In this document: positions 17,831 to 27,475 of the stretch, piece by piece | Numbering within the stretch: the first letter of the stretch is position 1 | Layout: the number at the start of each line of letters is the position of its first letter | From: Sulfurimonas sp. | GTDB lineage: Bacteria; Campylobacterota; Campylobacteria; Campylobacterales; Sulfurimonadaceae | Length of the DNA stretch: 64,000 nucleotides | Reading direction: 5' to 3' | NCBI RefSeq assembly: GCF_023228785.1 | Contig: NZ_JALOAN010000008.1 | Location: 1 to 64,000, forward strand | The notes under the pieces: model-generated | Seen by the model: the letters and a program-made list of their open reading frames with translations, nothing else | The model's database searches: none | What the model was told of the DNA's origin: nothing | Made by a program: the position numbers and the translations under genes

Positions 17831-19777
17831 ATGGCACTAATAGACCTACAAAACATCTCCAAACACTACTCTGCTCAAAAGATTTTAATAGATGTGAATT
17901 TTCATGTAGATGAGGGTGAACGCATCGTAATCATAGGTAAAAATGGTAGTGGGAAATCTACTCTTATGAAGATAATTAATGGTTCACTCATGCAAGATGC
18001 AGGAGAGAGAATCACCAAGAGTGACTTAGAGATCAAAATGCTAGATCAAAGACCAAACTTTAAAGAGGGTCATAGTGTTAGAGAAGCTGTTGAAGATGGG
18101 CTTAGTGAGTTAAATGATGCCAAAAAAAGATATGACGAGCTCTCACTTCTTATAGCAGATGAGTATGAAAACAAAAAACTACTCGATGAGTATGAAAAAC
18201 TCTCTAGTTATCTAGAGCACCATAACGCTTGGAATTTGGATGACAAAGTAGAGAGGATCATCCAACATTTTGATCTTGTGCAGTACGAGAGTAGACCAGT
18301 TGCACTTCTTAGTGGAGGCGAGCAAAGACGAGTCGCCCTAGCCTCTCTTTTACTTCAAAAACCAGATATTTTACTTCTTGATGAGCCTACAAACCACCTT
18401 GATGTCTACATGGTTGAGTTTTTAGAAGATCTCATTCTTAGAGAAAAATTTACACTTATTTTTATCTCTCACGACAGATATTTCATAGATAAAATCGCAA
18501 CAAAAAGCATAGAGGTTGAAGACTGTTCACTTAGAGAGTATAGCGGTGGGTATAACGATTATTTGACTCAAAAAGAAGAGTACATAAGAACTCTTGCAAA
18601 GCAACATGAAAATCTTCTTGATGTACTAAAGAGAGAAAATGAGTGGTATGCAAGAGGTGTCCGCGCGAGGCTTAAGAGAAATGAGGGGCGAAAAGAGAGA
18701 CTTATGACTCTTAGAGAAGATGCAAAAGTCAACCCTGCAAAGATCAAAAAGATGTCACTAGAGCTTCAAAGAGAGGCTAAGCACTTTAACCGAGACAAAA
18801 GCATTAACAAACAAAAGATGCTTTTTGAGGTAAAAAACCTCTACTTAACACTAGGAAGTAAAGAACTACTAAAAGACTTCTCAACTACCATACTTCAAAA
18901 AGATGTTATAGCCATAGTTGGACCAAACGGAAGCGGAAAATCTACTCTCTTAAAAGCACTTTTGGGAAGAATAGAGCCGACAAGTGGCGCTATTAAAATA
19001 GGTGAATTTAAAGTAGGTTACTTTGATCAACATCGTGAAATGCTAGACGATGACAAAAACCTCATAGAGACATTTTGTCCAAATGGTGGCGATAGAGTAA
19101 GTGTAAGAGGTAGAGATATGCATGTTTATGGATATCTTAAAAACTTCCTCTTTCCTAGAGAGTTTTTAGATAAAAAAGTAGGAACTCTAAGCGGTGGGGA
19201 GAAAAACCGCATAGCTCTAGCACTTCTTTTTACCAAAAATGTAGATATTCTCATTTTAGATGAGCCAACTAATGATCTTGATATTCCAACTATTAACATC
19301 TTAGAAGAGCAACTTACAAACTTTAGCGGTGCTGTAATTATTGTGAGCCACGATAGATACTTTGTAGATAAAATAGCAAAGAAACTTTTTATATTTAAAG
19401 ATGACAAGCATATAGAAGAATCTTACCAACAATATAGCGAGTATTTAGAGCTTGAAAAAGAACTTAGTGAACTAGATCTGATGCAAAATGAGTCAACAAA
19501 AGTTAAAGAGACAAAAATTCAAAAAGAAGAAAAAACTAAAACATTAAAGCTTACTTTTAAAGAAAAAATTGCCTTAGAAAAACTACCTCTTGAGATTGAA
19601 GATCTAGAAAAGTTAATGGAGAAAAAGAACGAATGTTTAGCAGATCCAAAATGTTATGAAGAGATTGGCATAACAGCACTAGCAGCTGAACTTGAAAAAC
19701 TAGAAGAACTTTATGAGCAAAAAATTGAAGAATTACTAACTATACAAGAAAAAGAAGAAGAGATAGAGTCGCTTTAG
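17831..19777 (+). CDS. ABC-F family ATPase (Uup-like)
   Basis: The 648-residue soluble protein has two ABC domains with Walker A GKNGSGKST (about residue 37) and GPNGSGKST (about 362), signatures LSGGEQRR and LSGGEKNR, and Walker B DILLLDEPTNHLD and ILILDEPTNDLD. A charged interdomain linker (about 240-330) and a C-terminal coiled coil rich in Lys/Glu (about 555-648) follow the Uup/ABC-F plan. Such proteins act on ribosomes and there are no transmembrane segments. It sits alone between the ATPase gene and a convergent DAHP synthase gene and ends in a bidirectional terminator. Confidence 0.9.
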   Translation: MALIDLQNISKHYSAQKILIDVNFHVDEGERIVIIGKNGSGKSTLMKIINGSLMQDAGERITKSDLEIKMLDQRPNFKEGHSVREAVEDGLSELNDAKKRYDELSLLIADEYENKKLLDEYEKLSSYLEHHNAWNLDDKVERIIQHFDLVQYESRPVALLSGGEQRRVALASLLLQKPDILLLDEPTNHLDVYMVEFLEDLILREKFTLIFISHDRYFIDKIATKSIEVEDCSLREYSGGYNDYLTQKEEYIRTLAKQHENLLDVLKRENEWYARGVRARLKRNEGRKERLMTLREDAKVNPAKIKKMSLELQREAKHFNRDKSINKQKMLFEVKNLYLTLGSKELLKDFSTTILQKDVIAIVGPNGSGKSTLLKALLGRIEPTSGAIKIGEFKVGYFDQHREMLDDDKNLIETFCPNGGDRVSVRGRDMHVYGYLKNFLFPREFLDKKVGTLSGGEKNRIALALLFTKNVDILILDEPTNDLDIPTINILEEQLTNFSGAVIIVSHDRYFVDKIAKKLFIFKDDKHIEESYQQYSEYLELEKELSELDLMQNESTKVKETKIQKEEKTKTLKLTFKEKIALEKLPLEIEDLEKLMEKKNECLADPKCYEEIGITALAAELEKLEELYEQKIEELLTIQEKEEEIESL

Positions 19778-19798
19778 GTATGAGAGATTCATACCTAA
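19774..19798. terminator. Bidirectional terminator between ABC-F and DAHP synthase genes
   Basis: TTAGGTATG pairs perfectly with CATACCTAA across a 7-base loop and is followed by ATTTTT on the plus strand. It includes the ABC-F stop codon and precedes the end of the convergent DAHP synthase gene. Confidence 0.75.
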
Positions 19799-19804
19799 TT
19801 TTTA

Positions 19805-21154
19805 CTATTGCTTAGACTCTTTTAGAGTGTCAGCAATTAAAAATGCTAACTCTAAAGATTGGTTTGCATTTAGTCTTGGGTCACAGTGAGTGTGGTAGCG
19901 AGAGCTTAGATCTTCTTCTGTTACCATAAAAGATCCACCAATACACTCAGTTACATTTTTACCAGTCATCTCTAAGTGAACTCCGCCAGCTATTGTTCCC
20001 TCAGCACGGTGAACTTGGAAGAATTGCTTCATCTCAGTTAGAACTGCATCTACTGGGCGAGTTTTAAAATTAGTTGATGATTTTATAGTATTTCCATGCA
20101 TTGGATCACAGCTCCACAACACATTTATACCCTCTTTTTCAACTGCACGGATTAGTTTTGGCATACCCTCAGCCACTTTATTTGCACCCATTCTAACTAT
20201 GATATTTAGTCTTCCTGCTTCATTTTCTGGGTTTAACTTTTCACATAGTCTTATGAGATCTTCTGGATCCATACTAGGACCTGCTTTTACGCCTATTGGG
20301 TTTTTTACACCACTTAAGTACTCAACATGAGCACCGTCAAGTTGACGAGTTCTGTCGCCAATCCAAAGCATGTGTGCAGATGTGTCGTACCAATCGCCAC
20401 TTAGGGAGTCTTTTCTAGTAAAAGCCTCTTCATAAGGGAGTAGAAGTGCCTCATGTGAGATATAAAAATCTGTCTCGCCTAAGCTTCTAAATGTCTTAGA
20501 GTTTATTCCACAAGCTTGCATAAACTTTAGTGAGTTTTCTATCTCTTGAGCTAGTTGTTCAAACTTTTGCGAAATCTCAGTTTTGTTGGTAAATGCTAAA
20601 TTCCACTTGTGAACTTGATGCAAATCTGCCATTCCACCAGTTGCAAATGCACGAAGTAGATTTTGTGTAGCTGCTGCTTGGTTATAAGCTCTGATCATTC
20701 TTTGTGGATCTGGAGTACGAGCCTCAGCAGTGAATTCCATACCATTTATAATGTCACCACGGTAAGAATCAAGTGTAACACCATCAAGTGTTTCTGTGTC
20801 GCTTGAGCGAGGTTTTGCAAACTGACCACCAACGCGACCAACTTTTACAACAGGGACACCGCCCGCATAAGTCATAACTACTGCCATCTGCATTAGTGCT
20901 TTAAATGTATCTCTAATACCATCAGCATGAAACTCACTAAAACTCTCAGCACAATCTCCACCTTGAAGTAAAAATGCTTTTCCCTCAGCTGCATCTGCTA
21001 ACTGACCTTTTAATCTTTTTGCTTCACCTGCAAAAACTAAAGGAGGATAGTTTTCTAACTCTTTTAAAACTCTCTTTAGCTCATCTTGATCTGGATAAGT
21101 TGGTTGCTGTAATATTGGTTTTTCTCTCCAACTTTTTGGATTCCAAGTACTCAT
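19805..21154 (-). CDS. Class II 3-deoxy-7-phosphoheptulonate synthase
   Basis: The 449-residue enzyme catalyses the first step of the shikimate pathway, joining PEP and erythrose-4-phosphate. It is of the plant/Mycobacterium class II type, recognised by WNPKSWR at the N-terminus, LQGGDCAESF (PEP/metal-binding Cys), VGRVGGQFAKPRS, HWIGDRTRQLDGAHVEYLSG-like text (HMLWIGDRTRQ), WSCDPMHGNT and GGVHLEMTG. The class II form is the usual one in Campylobacterota. It supplies chorismate for trpE and trpC elsewhere in the window. It is monocistronic, and no leader peptide or attenuator is visible. Confidence 0.95.
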   Translation of the reverse strand: MSTWNPKSWREKPILQQPTYPDQDELKRVLKELENYPPLVFAGEAKRLKGQLADAAEGKAFLLQGGDCAESFSEFHADGIRDTFKALMQMAVVMTYAGGVPVVKVGRVGGQFAKPRSSDTETLDGVTLDSYRGDIINGMEFTAEARTPDPQRMIRAYNQAAATQNLLRAFATGGMADLHQVHKWNLAFTNKTEISQKFEQLAQEIENSLKFMQACGINSKTFRSLGETDFYISHEALLLPYEEAFTRKDSLSGDWYDTSAHMLWIGDRTRQLDGAHVEYLSGVKNPIGVKAGPSMDPEDLIRLCEKLNPENEAGRLNIIVRMGANKVAEGMPKLIRAVEKEGINVLWSCDPMHGNTIKSSTNFKTRPVDAVLTEMKQFFQVHRAEGTIAGGVHLEMTGKNVTECIGGSFMVTEEDLSSRYHTHCDPRLNANQSLELAFLIADTLKESKQ

Positions 21155-21276
21155 TATAAAACCTTAAATATATATTTTTTTGTTATTTTACACAAAAAAT
21201 CTTAAAAAAGCTCTGACTTAAAGACCAATGTGGTGCTTTACACTTATAGTGAAAGTTTTTTTTATGCTTAGATAAG

Positions 21277-21282
21277 TATAAT
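21277..21282 (+). promoter_or_regulatory. -10 box (TATAAT) for the cvpA-fur-lysS block
   Basis: TATAAT lies 30 bases before the ATG of the diguanylate cyclase gene, giving a short leader that contains AGGATAT near 21300 as ribosome binding site. Confidence 0.5.
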
Positions 21283-21311
21283 ACCACAATATTTTAACTA
21301 GGATATCTCTA

Positions 21312-22226
21312 ATGCAAAAAGATGAACTTATATCTCTGGCAAATGAAATGTGTAAAGAACTCTCAACCATTATCGACCAGCAAGAGAGTGCATCAAAAGA
21401 GCAAATAGCAAACTACCTAAGAGAATCTGCTCAGATCATCATGGATATAGACAATAAAGATATCACTAGTAAGGGTTTTGTAGAGTCTCTTTTTCACAAT
21501 GCTTATAAAGAAATAGCAGACAAAAGCCTATCTTCATATGCAAACACAAACCAAAATATAGAAAAGCTTACAAAACTTCATGAAAAAACTCTTGTAGAGT
21601 GCAATACTCAGCATATAGATCTGCCATCGCTTACAACTAAGTTCAATGAAATTCAATTGCACATGAGCGATGAAGTAAAAAAAGCAAATGAAATAATAAC
21701 TCAACTTACAACTCAAGTTAAAGTTCTAGAAGAGAAGTCAAACCTTGACTCTCTTACAAAAGTCTACAACAGACGAGCCTTATCTTCACATCTAAAAATG
21801 CTCTGTTCTAACGGTGATCTTCCTTATGAGTTTCACCTACTCATCTTAGATATAGATGACTTTAAAAGTATCAACGATAAACATGGTCACTTAGCTGGGG
21901 ATAAGGTTTTAATCTTTATAGCAAATATTTTTAAAAAGACTCTAAGAGACGGTGATAAAGTATTTAGATATGGCGGTGAAGAGTTTGTGATCATTCTAAA
22001 CCGTATTGATGATGAGCACTGCCTAAAAATCACAAAAAGACTTCTTGACATTGTTAGATCAAACAAACTTATTTACAAGGGTGAAGGGCTAAGAGTTACT
22101 ATGAGCGTAGGTGTAACAAAATATAGTTCAGGAGACACTCCAGACTCCATCATAGCAAGAGCTGACAAGGCTCTTTATAAAGCTAAGAGTAGTGGCAAAA
22201 ATCAAATGGTTTCGGAAAAGAAGTAA
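21312..22226 (+). CDS. Diguanylate cyclase with helical N-terminal domain
   Basis: The 304-residue protein makes c-di-GMP from GTP. Residues 1-140 are helical and hydrophilic, with a coiled coil leading into the GGDEF domain (about 145-304). The active-site motif is GGEEF in VFRYGGEEFVIIL. An intact inhibitory I-site RxxD (RDGD) precedes it, so product feedback inhibition is expected. There is no signal peptide or transmembrane helix, so it is cytoplasmic. It heads a co-directional block and abuts the cvpA-like gene with no gap; its partner signal is unknown. Confidence 0.9.
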   Translation: MQKDELISLANEMCKELSTIIDQQESASKEQIANYLRESAQIIMDIDNKDITSKGFVESLFHNAYKEIADKSLSSYANTNQNIEKLTKLHEKTLVECNTQHIDLPSLTTKFNEIQLHMSDEVKKANEIITQLTTQVKVLEEKSNLDSLTKVYNRRALSSHLKMLCSNGDLPYEFHLLILDIDDFKSINDKHGHLAGDKVLIFIANIFKKTLRDGDKVFRYGGEEFVIILNRIDDEHCLKITKRLLDIVRSNKLIYKGEGLRVTMSVGVTKYSSGDTPDSIIARADKALYKAKSSGKNQMVSEKK

Positions 22227-22892
22227 ATGGAATTTAATTATTTTGACTTAGTAGCATCAGTTATCATACTTTTGCTTGGTTTAAAGGGGATAATAAACGG
22301 ATTTTTCAAAGAGATTTTTGGTCTTATTGGAATCATCGGAGGTATTTTTGTTGCATCTCGCGTTGGAGATAGCGTCGGTAAAGCTTTGAGTGATGCAATC
22401 TTCAAACTTGACAATAGTGCAGCTATAAGCTTTTTAGGTTTTTTAGTAACGCTTGGTGTTTTTTGGGTTTTTATGATCATGATAGGCTATATCTTTAAAA
22501 AATTAAGTTTGCTAAGTGGGTTAGGAATTTTTGATAGAATCTTTGGGTTTGTCTTTGGGGCAAGTAAATTTTTCCTAATAGCTGCGGTAATTGCTCATGC
22601 TGCTTATAGTATAAAAGCTGTAAAAACTACCATAGAAGAACCTATGCAAAACAGCTTCTTATTTCCTGCTCTAGTTGCTACTGGTGCTTTTATCATGAAG
22701 CTAGATCCAGTTGAGATAAGTGATGATATAAACCAAAATATTGATAAAGTGACTAAACAAGTAACAGATAAGGTAAATTTGGAAGTAGAGCAAAACATAA
22801 AAAAATCTACTAATGAAATAGTTGAAAGAACTAAACAAGAGCTAGAAAATAAGCTTGAGATAAAGGATGAAAATGTCAAGAGTAACAACTGA
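22227..22892 (+). CDS. CvpA-family membrane protein
   Basis: The 221-residue inner membrane protein has about four transmembrane segments in residues 1-150 (DLVASVIILLLGLKGIING, GLIGIIGGIFVASRVGDS and later helices), matching the CvpA/colicin V production family, followed by a charged helical C-terminal tail (about 160-221). Family function is poorly defined; it is linked to cell envelope and bile resistance in other bacteria. It precedes fur as in Campylobacter jejuni (remembered synteny) and overlaps the fur gene by about 20 bases. Confidence 0.85.
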   Translation: MEFNYFDLVASVIILLLGLKGIINGFFKEIFGLIGIIGGIFVASRVGDSVGKALSDAIFKLDNSAAISFLGFLVTLGVFWVFMIMIGYIFKKLSLLSGLGIFDRIFGFVFGASKFFLIAAVIAHAAYSIKAVKTTIEEPMQNSFLFPALVATGAFIMKLDPVEISDDINQNIDKVTKQVTDKVNLEVEQNIKKSTNEIVERTKQELENKLEIKDENVKSNN

Positions 22893-23352
22893 TTTTGATG
22901 ATAGAACCATCGAATACGAGCAACTTTTAAAAGATTTTAAAGCACTTCTTAAAAAGAACTCTTTAAAGTTTACTATTCAAAGAGAAGTTATTTTAGAGAC
23001 TCTTTATAACTCAGATGAACATCTAACTCCAGAGTCTTTGCATCATCTCATACAAGAGAAATTTCCAGATCTAAATACAGGAATAGCTACAGTTTATAGA
23101 ACCCTATCTCTACTTGAAGACTCAAAGATGGTAACTTCACTATCTTTTGGTGCTCAAGGCAAAAAGTACGAGCTAGGAGCCAAAGAGCACCATGATCACT
23201 TTATATGTACTGAGTGTGGTGACATTGTGGAGTTTGTGGATGAAGAGATAGAAAAAAGACAACACATCATTGCAGATGAGTTAAACTTTAAGATGCAAGA
23301 TCACTCTATGCAGATCTATGGCATCTGCCAAACATGTCAAGCTAAAGAATAG
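22873..23352 (+). CDS. fur: Ferric uptake regulator Fur
   Basis: This iron-dependent repressor of about 159 residues has a winged-helix N-terminal domain (KFTIQREVILETLY ... TVYRTLSLLED) and a C-terminal metal-binding dimerisation domain with H-rich HHDHFICTECGDIVEF and a second Cys pair in GICQTCQ, which form the structural zinc site. The Campylobacter-type N-terminal extension is present. Two starts are possible: ATG 22867 and ATG 22873. I chose 22873 because AAAGGA at 22862-22867 is then 5 bases away. The order cvpA-fur-lysS-glyA supports Fur rather than PerR. No Fur box is obvious upstream. Confidence 0.92.
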   Translation: MSRVTTDFDDRTIEYEQLLKDFKALLKKNSLKFTIQREVILETLYNSDEHLTPESLHHLIQEKFPDLNTGIATVYRTLSLLEDSKMVTSLSFGAQGKKYELGAKEHHDHFICTECGDIVEFVDEEIEKRQHIIADELNFKMQDHSMQIYGICQTCQAKE

Positions 23353-23375
23353 TAAGAAAAAACAAAGGAAAAAAA

Positions 23376-24899
23376 TTGGCTTTTGAGAACAAACTTATAC
23401 AACAAAGAATAGAAAAAGCAAAAATATTAAAAGATGCTGGATACAATCCATATGCTAATGATAATGCTAGAAGTACAACTATAAAAAAATATTTATATGT
23501 AAACTCAGATATAGAAGAAAAAGAGAACAAGAGAGATGAAAAACGACACTACTGTGTTAGTGGAAGAATAAAGTTTTTTAGAATGATGGGAAAAGCAAGT
23601 TTCATCAAGATCGAAGATGAAAGCGGAATGCTTCAAATTTATGTAGCAAGAGACAATCTTGCTGAAGGTTTTTACAATGATTTTTTCAAAAAACATTTTG
23701 AAGTTGGAGATATAGTTGAAGTTGGTGGTTTTCCTTTTATCACAGGTCAAGGTGAACTATCTCTCCATGCTACAGAAGTAAAAATGTTAACTAAAGCTAT
23801 ATCACCACTGCCTGAAAAATTTCACGGAGTAACTGATAAAGAGATTAGATATAGAAAAAGATATCTTGATCTTATCATGAATAATGATGCTAGAAAAACA
23901 TTCACAATTCGCTCTCGTGTCATATCTTTAACTCGTCACTTTTTTGAAAACAAAGGCTTTTTAGAAGTAGAGACTCCTATGATGCATCCAATCCCCGGTG
24001 GGGCAAATGCGAAACCTTTTGTTACGCATCATAACGCTCTAGGCATTGACAGATACCTAAGAATAGCTCCTGAACTTTACTTAAAAAGACTTATAGTTGG
24101 TGGTTTTGAAGCAGTTTTTGAGATAAATAGAAACTTTAGAAATGAAGGTATGGACGCTACTCACAATCCTGAGTTTACTTCTATAGAGTTTTACTGGGCT
24201 TATAAAAACTATAAAGACCTTATAGAGATTACAAAAGAGTATTTTCGATATCTTTTTGAACATCTTAGTCTTCCAACTATTCTTCCATATGGAGATTTAG
24301 AAATAAACTTTGATAAATTTAGCGAGATCCCACTACTAGAGTCTCTTGTAACGATTGGTGAAGTTCCTCCAGAGATTATAAAAGACAAAAAAAGTATTGT
24401 AGAGTATTTAAGTGCAAGAAATTTTCCTGTAAAAGCTGAGATGACTCTAGGTCAACTTCAAGGTGAACTCTTTGATGCTTTTGTTGAGAAAAAACTTATC
24501 AACCCTACTTTTATAACAGAATATCCAGTTGAAATATCTCCACTTGCAAGAAGAAGTGATAAAAACTTAGATGTTACAGAGAGATTTGAACTTTTTATTG
24601 CTGGTCGTGAGATCTCAAATGCTTTTAGTGAGTTAAATGATCCTGTAGATCAATATGAGAGATTTAAAGCTCAAGTTGAAAATAAAGATGCTGGAGATGA
24701 TGAAGCTCATGAAATGGATGAGGATTTTATCGAAGCACTAAGCTATGGAATGGCACCGTGCGCTGGACAAGGTATAGGAATGGACAGACTTGTGATGCTA
24801 CTCACAAATGAGCACTCTATTAGGGATGTACTTCTTTTTCCTGCTATGAAACCTATAATAAACGAAGAAAAAGTCTCTGATGAAGATGCTTTAATTTAA
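23376..24899 (+). CDS. lysS: Lysyl-tRNA synthetase (class II)
   Basis: The 507-residue enzyme charges tRNA-Lys. It has an N-terminal OB-fold anticodon-binding domain (about 50-150) and a class II catalytic domain with motif 2 (FRNEGMDATHNPEFTSIEFY) and motif 3 (GIGMDRLVMLL). The start codon is TTG at 23376, preceded by AAAGGA at suitable spacing; the first ATG in frame lies much further in, so TTG is well supported. It is located between fur and glyA as in Campylobacter. Confidence 0.97.
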   Translation: MAFENKLIQQRIEKAKILKDAGYNPYANDNARSTTIKKYLYVNSDIEEKENKRDEKRHYCVSGRIKFFRMMGKASFIKIEDESGMLQIYVARDNLAEGFYNDFFKKHFEVGDIVEVGGFPFITGQGELSLHATEVKMLTKAISPLPEKFHGVTDKEIRYRKRYLDLIMNNDARKTFTIRSRVISLTRHFFENKGFLEVETPMMHPIPGGANAKPFVTHHNALGIDRYLRIAPELYLKRLIVGGFEAVFEINRNFRNEGMDATHNPEFTSIEFYWAYKNYKDLIEITKEYFRYLFEHLSLPTILPYGDLEINFDKFSEIPLLESLVTIGEVPPEIIKDKKSIVEYLSARNFPVKAEMTLGQLQGELFDAFVEKKLINPTFITEYPVEISPLARRSDKNLDVTERFELFIAGREISNAFSELNDPVDQYERFKAQVENKDAGDDEAHEMDEDFIEALSYGMAPCAGQGIGMDRLVMLLTNEHSIRDVLLFPAMKPIINEEKVSDEDALI

Positions 24900-24920
24900 T
24901 AATAATACGAAGGAATAAAT

Positions 24921-26168
24921 ATGAGTTTTTTAAAAGAGTTTGACAAAGAGATATTTGATCTTTGCGAAAAAGAGTTAGAGCGTCAAAGTGACCACTTAGA
25001 GATGATTGCATCAGAGAACTTCACACTTCCAGCAGTTATGGAAGCTATGGGTTCAGTATTTACTAACAAGTATGCAGAAGGCTATCCAAACAAGAGATAC
25101 TATGGCGGTTGTGAGTATGCTGATGGCGTTGAGCAGTTAGCAATAGATAGAGTTTGTGAGCTATTTGGATGTAAATTTGCAAATGTTCAACCTCACTCAG
25201 GAAGCCAAGCAAATGCTGCTGTTTATGCAGGCTTACTAAAGGCTGGAGATAAGCTTTTAGGTATGGATCTAAGTCATGGTGGTCACTTAACTCATGGTAG
25301 CAAACCTAGCTTTTCTGGACAAAATTATTCTAGTTTTACTTATGGTGTTGAGCTTGATGGTCGTATGGATTATGATAAAATCATGGAAATTGCAAAAGCT
25401 GTTAAACCAAAGATCATAGTTTGTGGGGCTTCAGCTTATGCTAGAGAGATAGACTTTAAAAAGTTTCGTGAGATTGCTGACGCGGTAGGTGCTATTATGT
25501 TTGCAGATATCGCTCATGTGGCTGGTTTAGTAGCAGCTGGTGAGCATCCAAGTCCATTTCCTCACGCTCATGTAGTAACAACCACTACACACAAAACACT
25601 AGCAGGTCCTCGTGGTGGTGTCATTATGACAAATGATGAAGAGATAGCTAAGAAGATGAACTCGGCAATATTTCCAGGGCTTCAAGGTGGACCACTTGTT
25701 CATGTTATCGCTGCAAAAGCTGTTGGTTTTAAGTATAACTTATCTCCTGAGTGGAAAGAGTATGCAAAGCAAGTTAAAACTAATGCTAAAATCTTAGGTG
25801 AAGTTATGATGAAGAGAGGCTACGATGTAGTATCGGGCGGAACTGACAACCACCTTATCTTAGTATCTTTTGTTGGCCGTGAGATTAGCGGTAAAGATGC
25901 AGATGCTGCACTAGAAAATGCTGGTATTACTATAAACAAAAACACAGTTCCAGGCGAAATGAGAAGTCCATTTGTAACTTCTGGTATTCGTATAGGATCA
26001 GCTGCTCTTACGAGTCGTGGTATGAAAGACAAAGAGTTTACATTTATCGCAAACAAAATAGCTGATGTTTTAGATGACATTAATAACACTAAACTTCAAG
26101 AGTCTATAAAAGAAGAGTTAAAAGCATTGGCTCAAGGTTTTATAATCTATAACCAATCAACATATTAA
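24921..26168 (+). CDS. glyA: Serine hydroxymethyltransferase
   Basis: GlyA interconverts serine and glycine with tetrahydrofolate, feeding one-carbon metabolism. The 415-residue protein has the expected length, and the PLP-binding lysine is K225 in VTTTTHKTLAGPRGG. Other conserved stretches are ASENFTLPAVMEAMGS and NKYAEGYPNKRYYGGCE. AAGGA precedes the ATG with good spacing. It sits in the conserved lysS-glyA-DUF1882 order. Confidence 0.97.
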   Translation: MSFLKEFDKEIFDLCEKELERQSDHLEMIASENFTLPAVMEAMGSVFTNKYAEGYPNKRYYGGCEYADGVEQLAIDRVCELFGCKFANVQPHSGSQANAAVYAGLLKAGDKLLGMDLSHGGHLTHGSKPSFSGQNYSSFTYGVELDGRMDYDKIMEIAKAVKPKIIVCGASAYAREIDFKKFREIADAVGAIMFADIAHVAGLVAAGEHPSPFPHAHVVTTTTHKTLAGPRGGVIMTNDEEIAKKMNSAIFPGLQGGPLVHVIAAKAVGFKYNLSPEWKEYAKQVKTNAKILGEVMMKRGYDVVSGGTDNHLILVSFVGREISGKDADAALENAGITINKNTVPGEMRSPFVTSGIRIGSAALTSRGMKDKEFTFIANKIADVLDDINNTKLQESIKEELKALAQGFIIYNQSTY

Positions 26169-26199
26169 AAACTTATAAAATAAAATTAAAGGAATTTAT

Positions 26200-26742
26200 T
26201 TGACTGCTATGGATTTAAAACTTATTAAGATGGTAAGTGATCACTACTGGGTAAAGAGTGATAGCGTTGTAAGTAAACTATCTTACAAAGGTAGAACTTT
26301 TTACAATAAGTTTGAAAAAGTAGATGCTCCCTTGACGCAGTCTGTAATCAACCAACATATCAAAGGTGAAATAACTGTAGCTCACTCTTTGGTAAACTCT
26401 CATAACAAAGTAGAAAACATAGTAATTGACTACAATGGAAGAGATCCTGAGAGATTTTATCATAGAACTCAACTTCTTCTTCGTGAAGAGGGTTATATAA
26501 ACTTTACAGCCTATCAGACAAAAACAGAGGGGCATCTTCATGTTTATATACATAAGGGTCATACAACTCTTCAAGAAGCTATTCAACTTGGAAAGATGAT
26601 ATCTATGAAGTTAGCAGCTAAACAACCAAAACAGTGGAGAATGTATCCTAATGCAGATATGCCAGAGGAGTACAACATATTAACGCTTCCTTATGAGGTT
26701 TATGCCAAAGAACGAGGGGCTTCTTGGTCGAAACATATGTAA
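26200..26742 (+). CDS. DUF1882-type protein downstream of glyA
   Basis: This 180-residue soluble protein has no signal peptide or membrane segment. From memory it belongs to a family of unknown function (DUF1882) largely confined to Campylobacterota and encoded next to glyA. It shows a conserved-looking HYWVKSDSVVSKLSYKGRTFYNKFE start, a central VIDYNGRDPERFYHRTQLLL and YQTKTEGHLHVYIHKGHTT, and KQPKQWRMYPNAD near the end. The start is TTG 26200 (AAAGGAA at 26190 region); ATG 26209 in MDLKLIK is an alternative. The conserved position suggests a housekeeping role; I do not assign one. Confidence 0.8.
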   Translation: MTAMDLKLIKMVSDHYWVKSDSVVSKLSYKGRTFYNKFEKVDAPLTQSVINQHIKGEITVAHSLVNSHNKVENIVIDYNGRDPERFYHRTQLLLREEGYINFTAYQTKTEGHLHVYIHKGHTTLQEAIQLGKMISMKLAAKQPKQWRMYPNADMPEEYNILTLPYEVYAKERGASWSKHM

Positions 26743-26818
26743 TGTTTTGATAAATGAGATATAATTAAATACAAAATTTTGGTATTATAAGTGCTAGTAA
26801 ACTTTTAAAGGTTATATT

Positions 26819-27475
26819 ATGAATGAAAAAAATGAACTAAATGATATTATATTAAACAGAGGTAGTTCTGCTAGCTCAAATAAAAAGATTATTTTAGCCG
26901 TAGCTACCTTAGGTGTTATTCTTATTATTGTTGTGATGCTTATGAGTACTCTCACGCCTGATGCAAAAGAGAATCTACCACAGCCTATACCACTTCCACA
27001 AGAAGAGATCTCTACAGTTGAAAAACCTCAAGAAGAACCACTTTTTGAAGAGGTAGAAGTTATTCAAGAAAATAGTGATGATAACCTCGATCAGATTGCT
27101 CAAAGATTAAAGCAACAATCTCAAGAGAGCAAAGAAGCTATAAAACCTGTTGAGCCTAAAAAAGAAGAAGCCAAAGTAGCTCCTAAAGTTGAGCCTAAAG
27201 TGCAAAAAGAGACTAAAGCACAAACTCCAGTGTCAAGTACTGAAAACGCCTACTATGTTCAGGTCGGTTCTTTTTCAAAATATGCACCAAATAAGAAGTT
27301 TTTAGACTCCATCTTAGCTCAAGGATATAGATATAAATTTCATAAAGTAGCAAAAGGTTCTACTGTTTTAAACAAAGTACTAGTAGGTCCTTTTTATACT
27401 GAAAAAGAAGCAAGAGCTGCACTTAGAACTATTAGAAGCAATATAGAAGCTGGTGCTTTTTTAACTAAACTGTAA
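26819..27475 (+). CDS. SPOR-domain membrane protein
   Basis: The 218-residue bitopic inner membrane protein has a short cytoplasmic N-terminus, a single transmembrane helix (about 22-42, KIILAVATLGVILIIVVMLM), a long Pro/Glu/Lys-rich periplasmic linker, and a C-terminal SPOR domain (about 143-218, AYYVQVGSFSKYAPNK ... KVLVGPFYTEKEARAAL) that binds denuded septal peptidoglycan. A cell-division role is likely. It is translationally linked to trpE (TAATG overlap at 27473-27477) but functionally unrelated to it. Confidence 0.9.
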   Translation: MNEKNELNDIILNRGSSASSNKKIILAVATLGVILIIVVMLMSTLTPDAKENLPQPIPLPQEEISTVEKPQEEPLFEEVEVIQENSDDNLDQIAQRLKQQSQESKEAIKPVEPKKEEAKVAPKVEPKVQKETKAQTPVSSTENAYYVQVGSFSKYAPNKKFLDSILAQGYRYKFHKVAKGSTVLNKVLVGPFYTEKEARAALRTIRSNIEAGAFLTKL

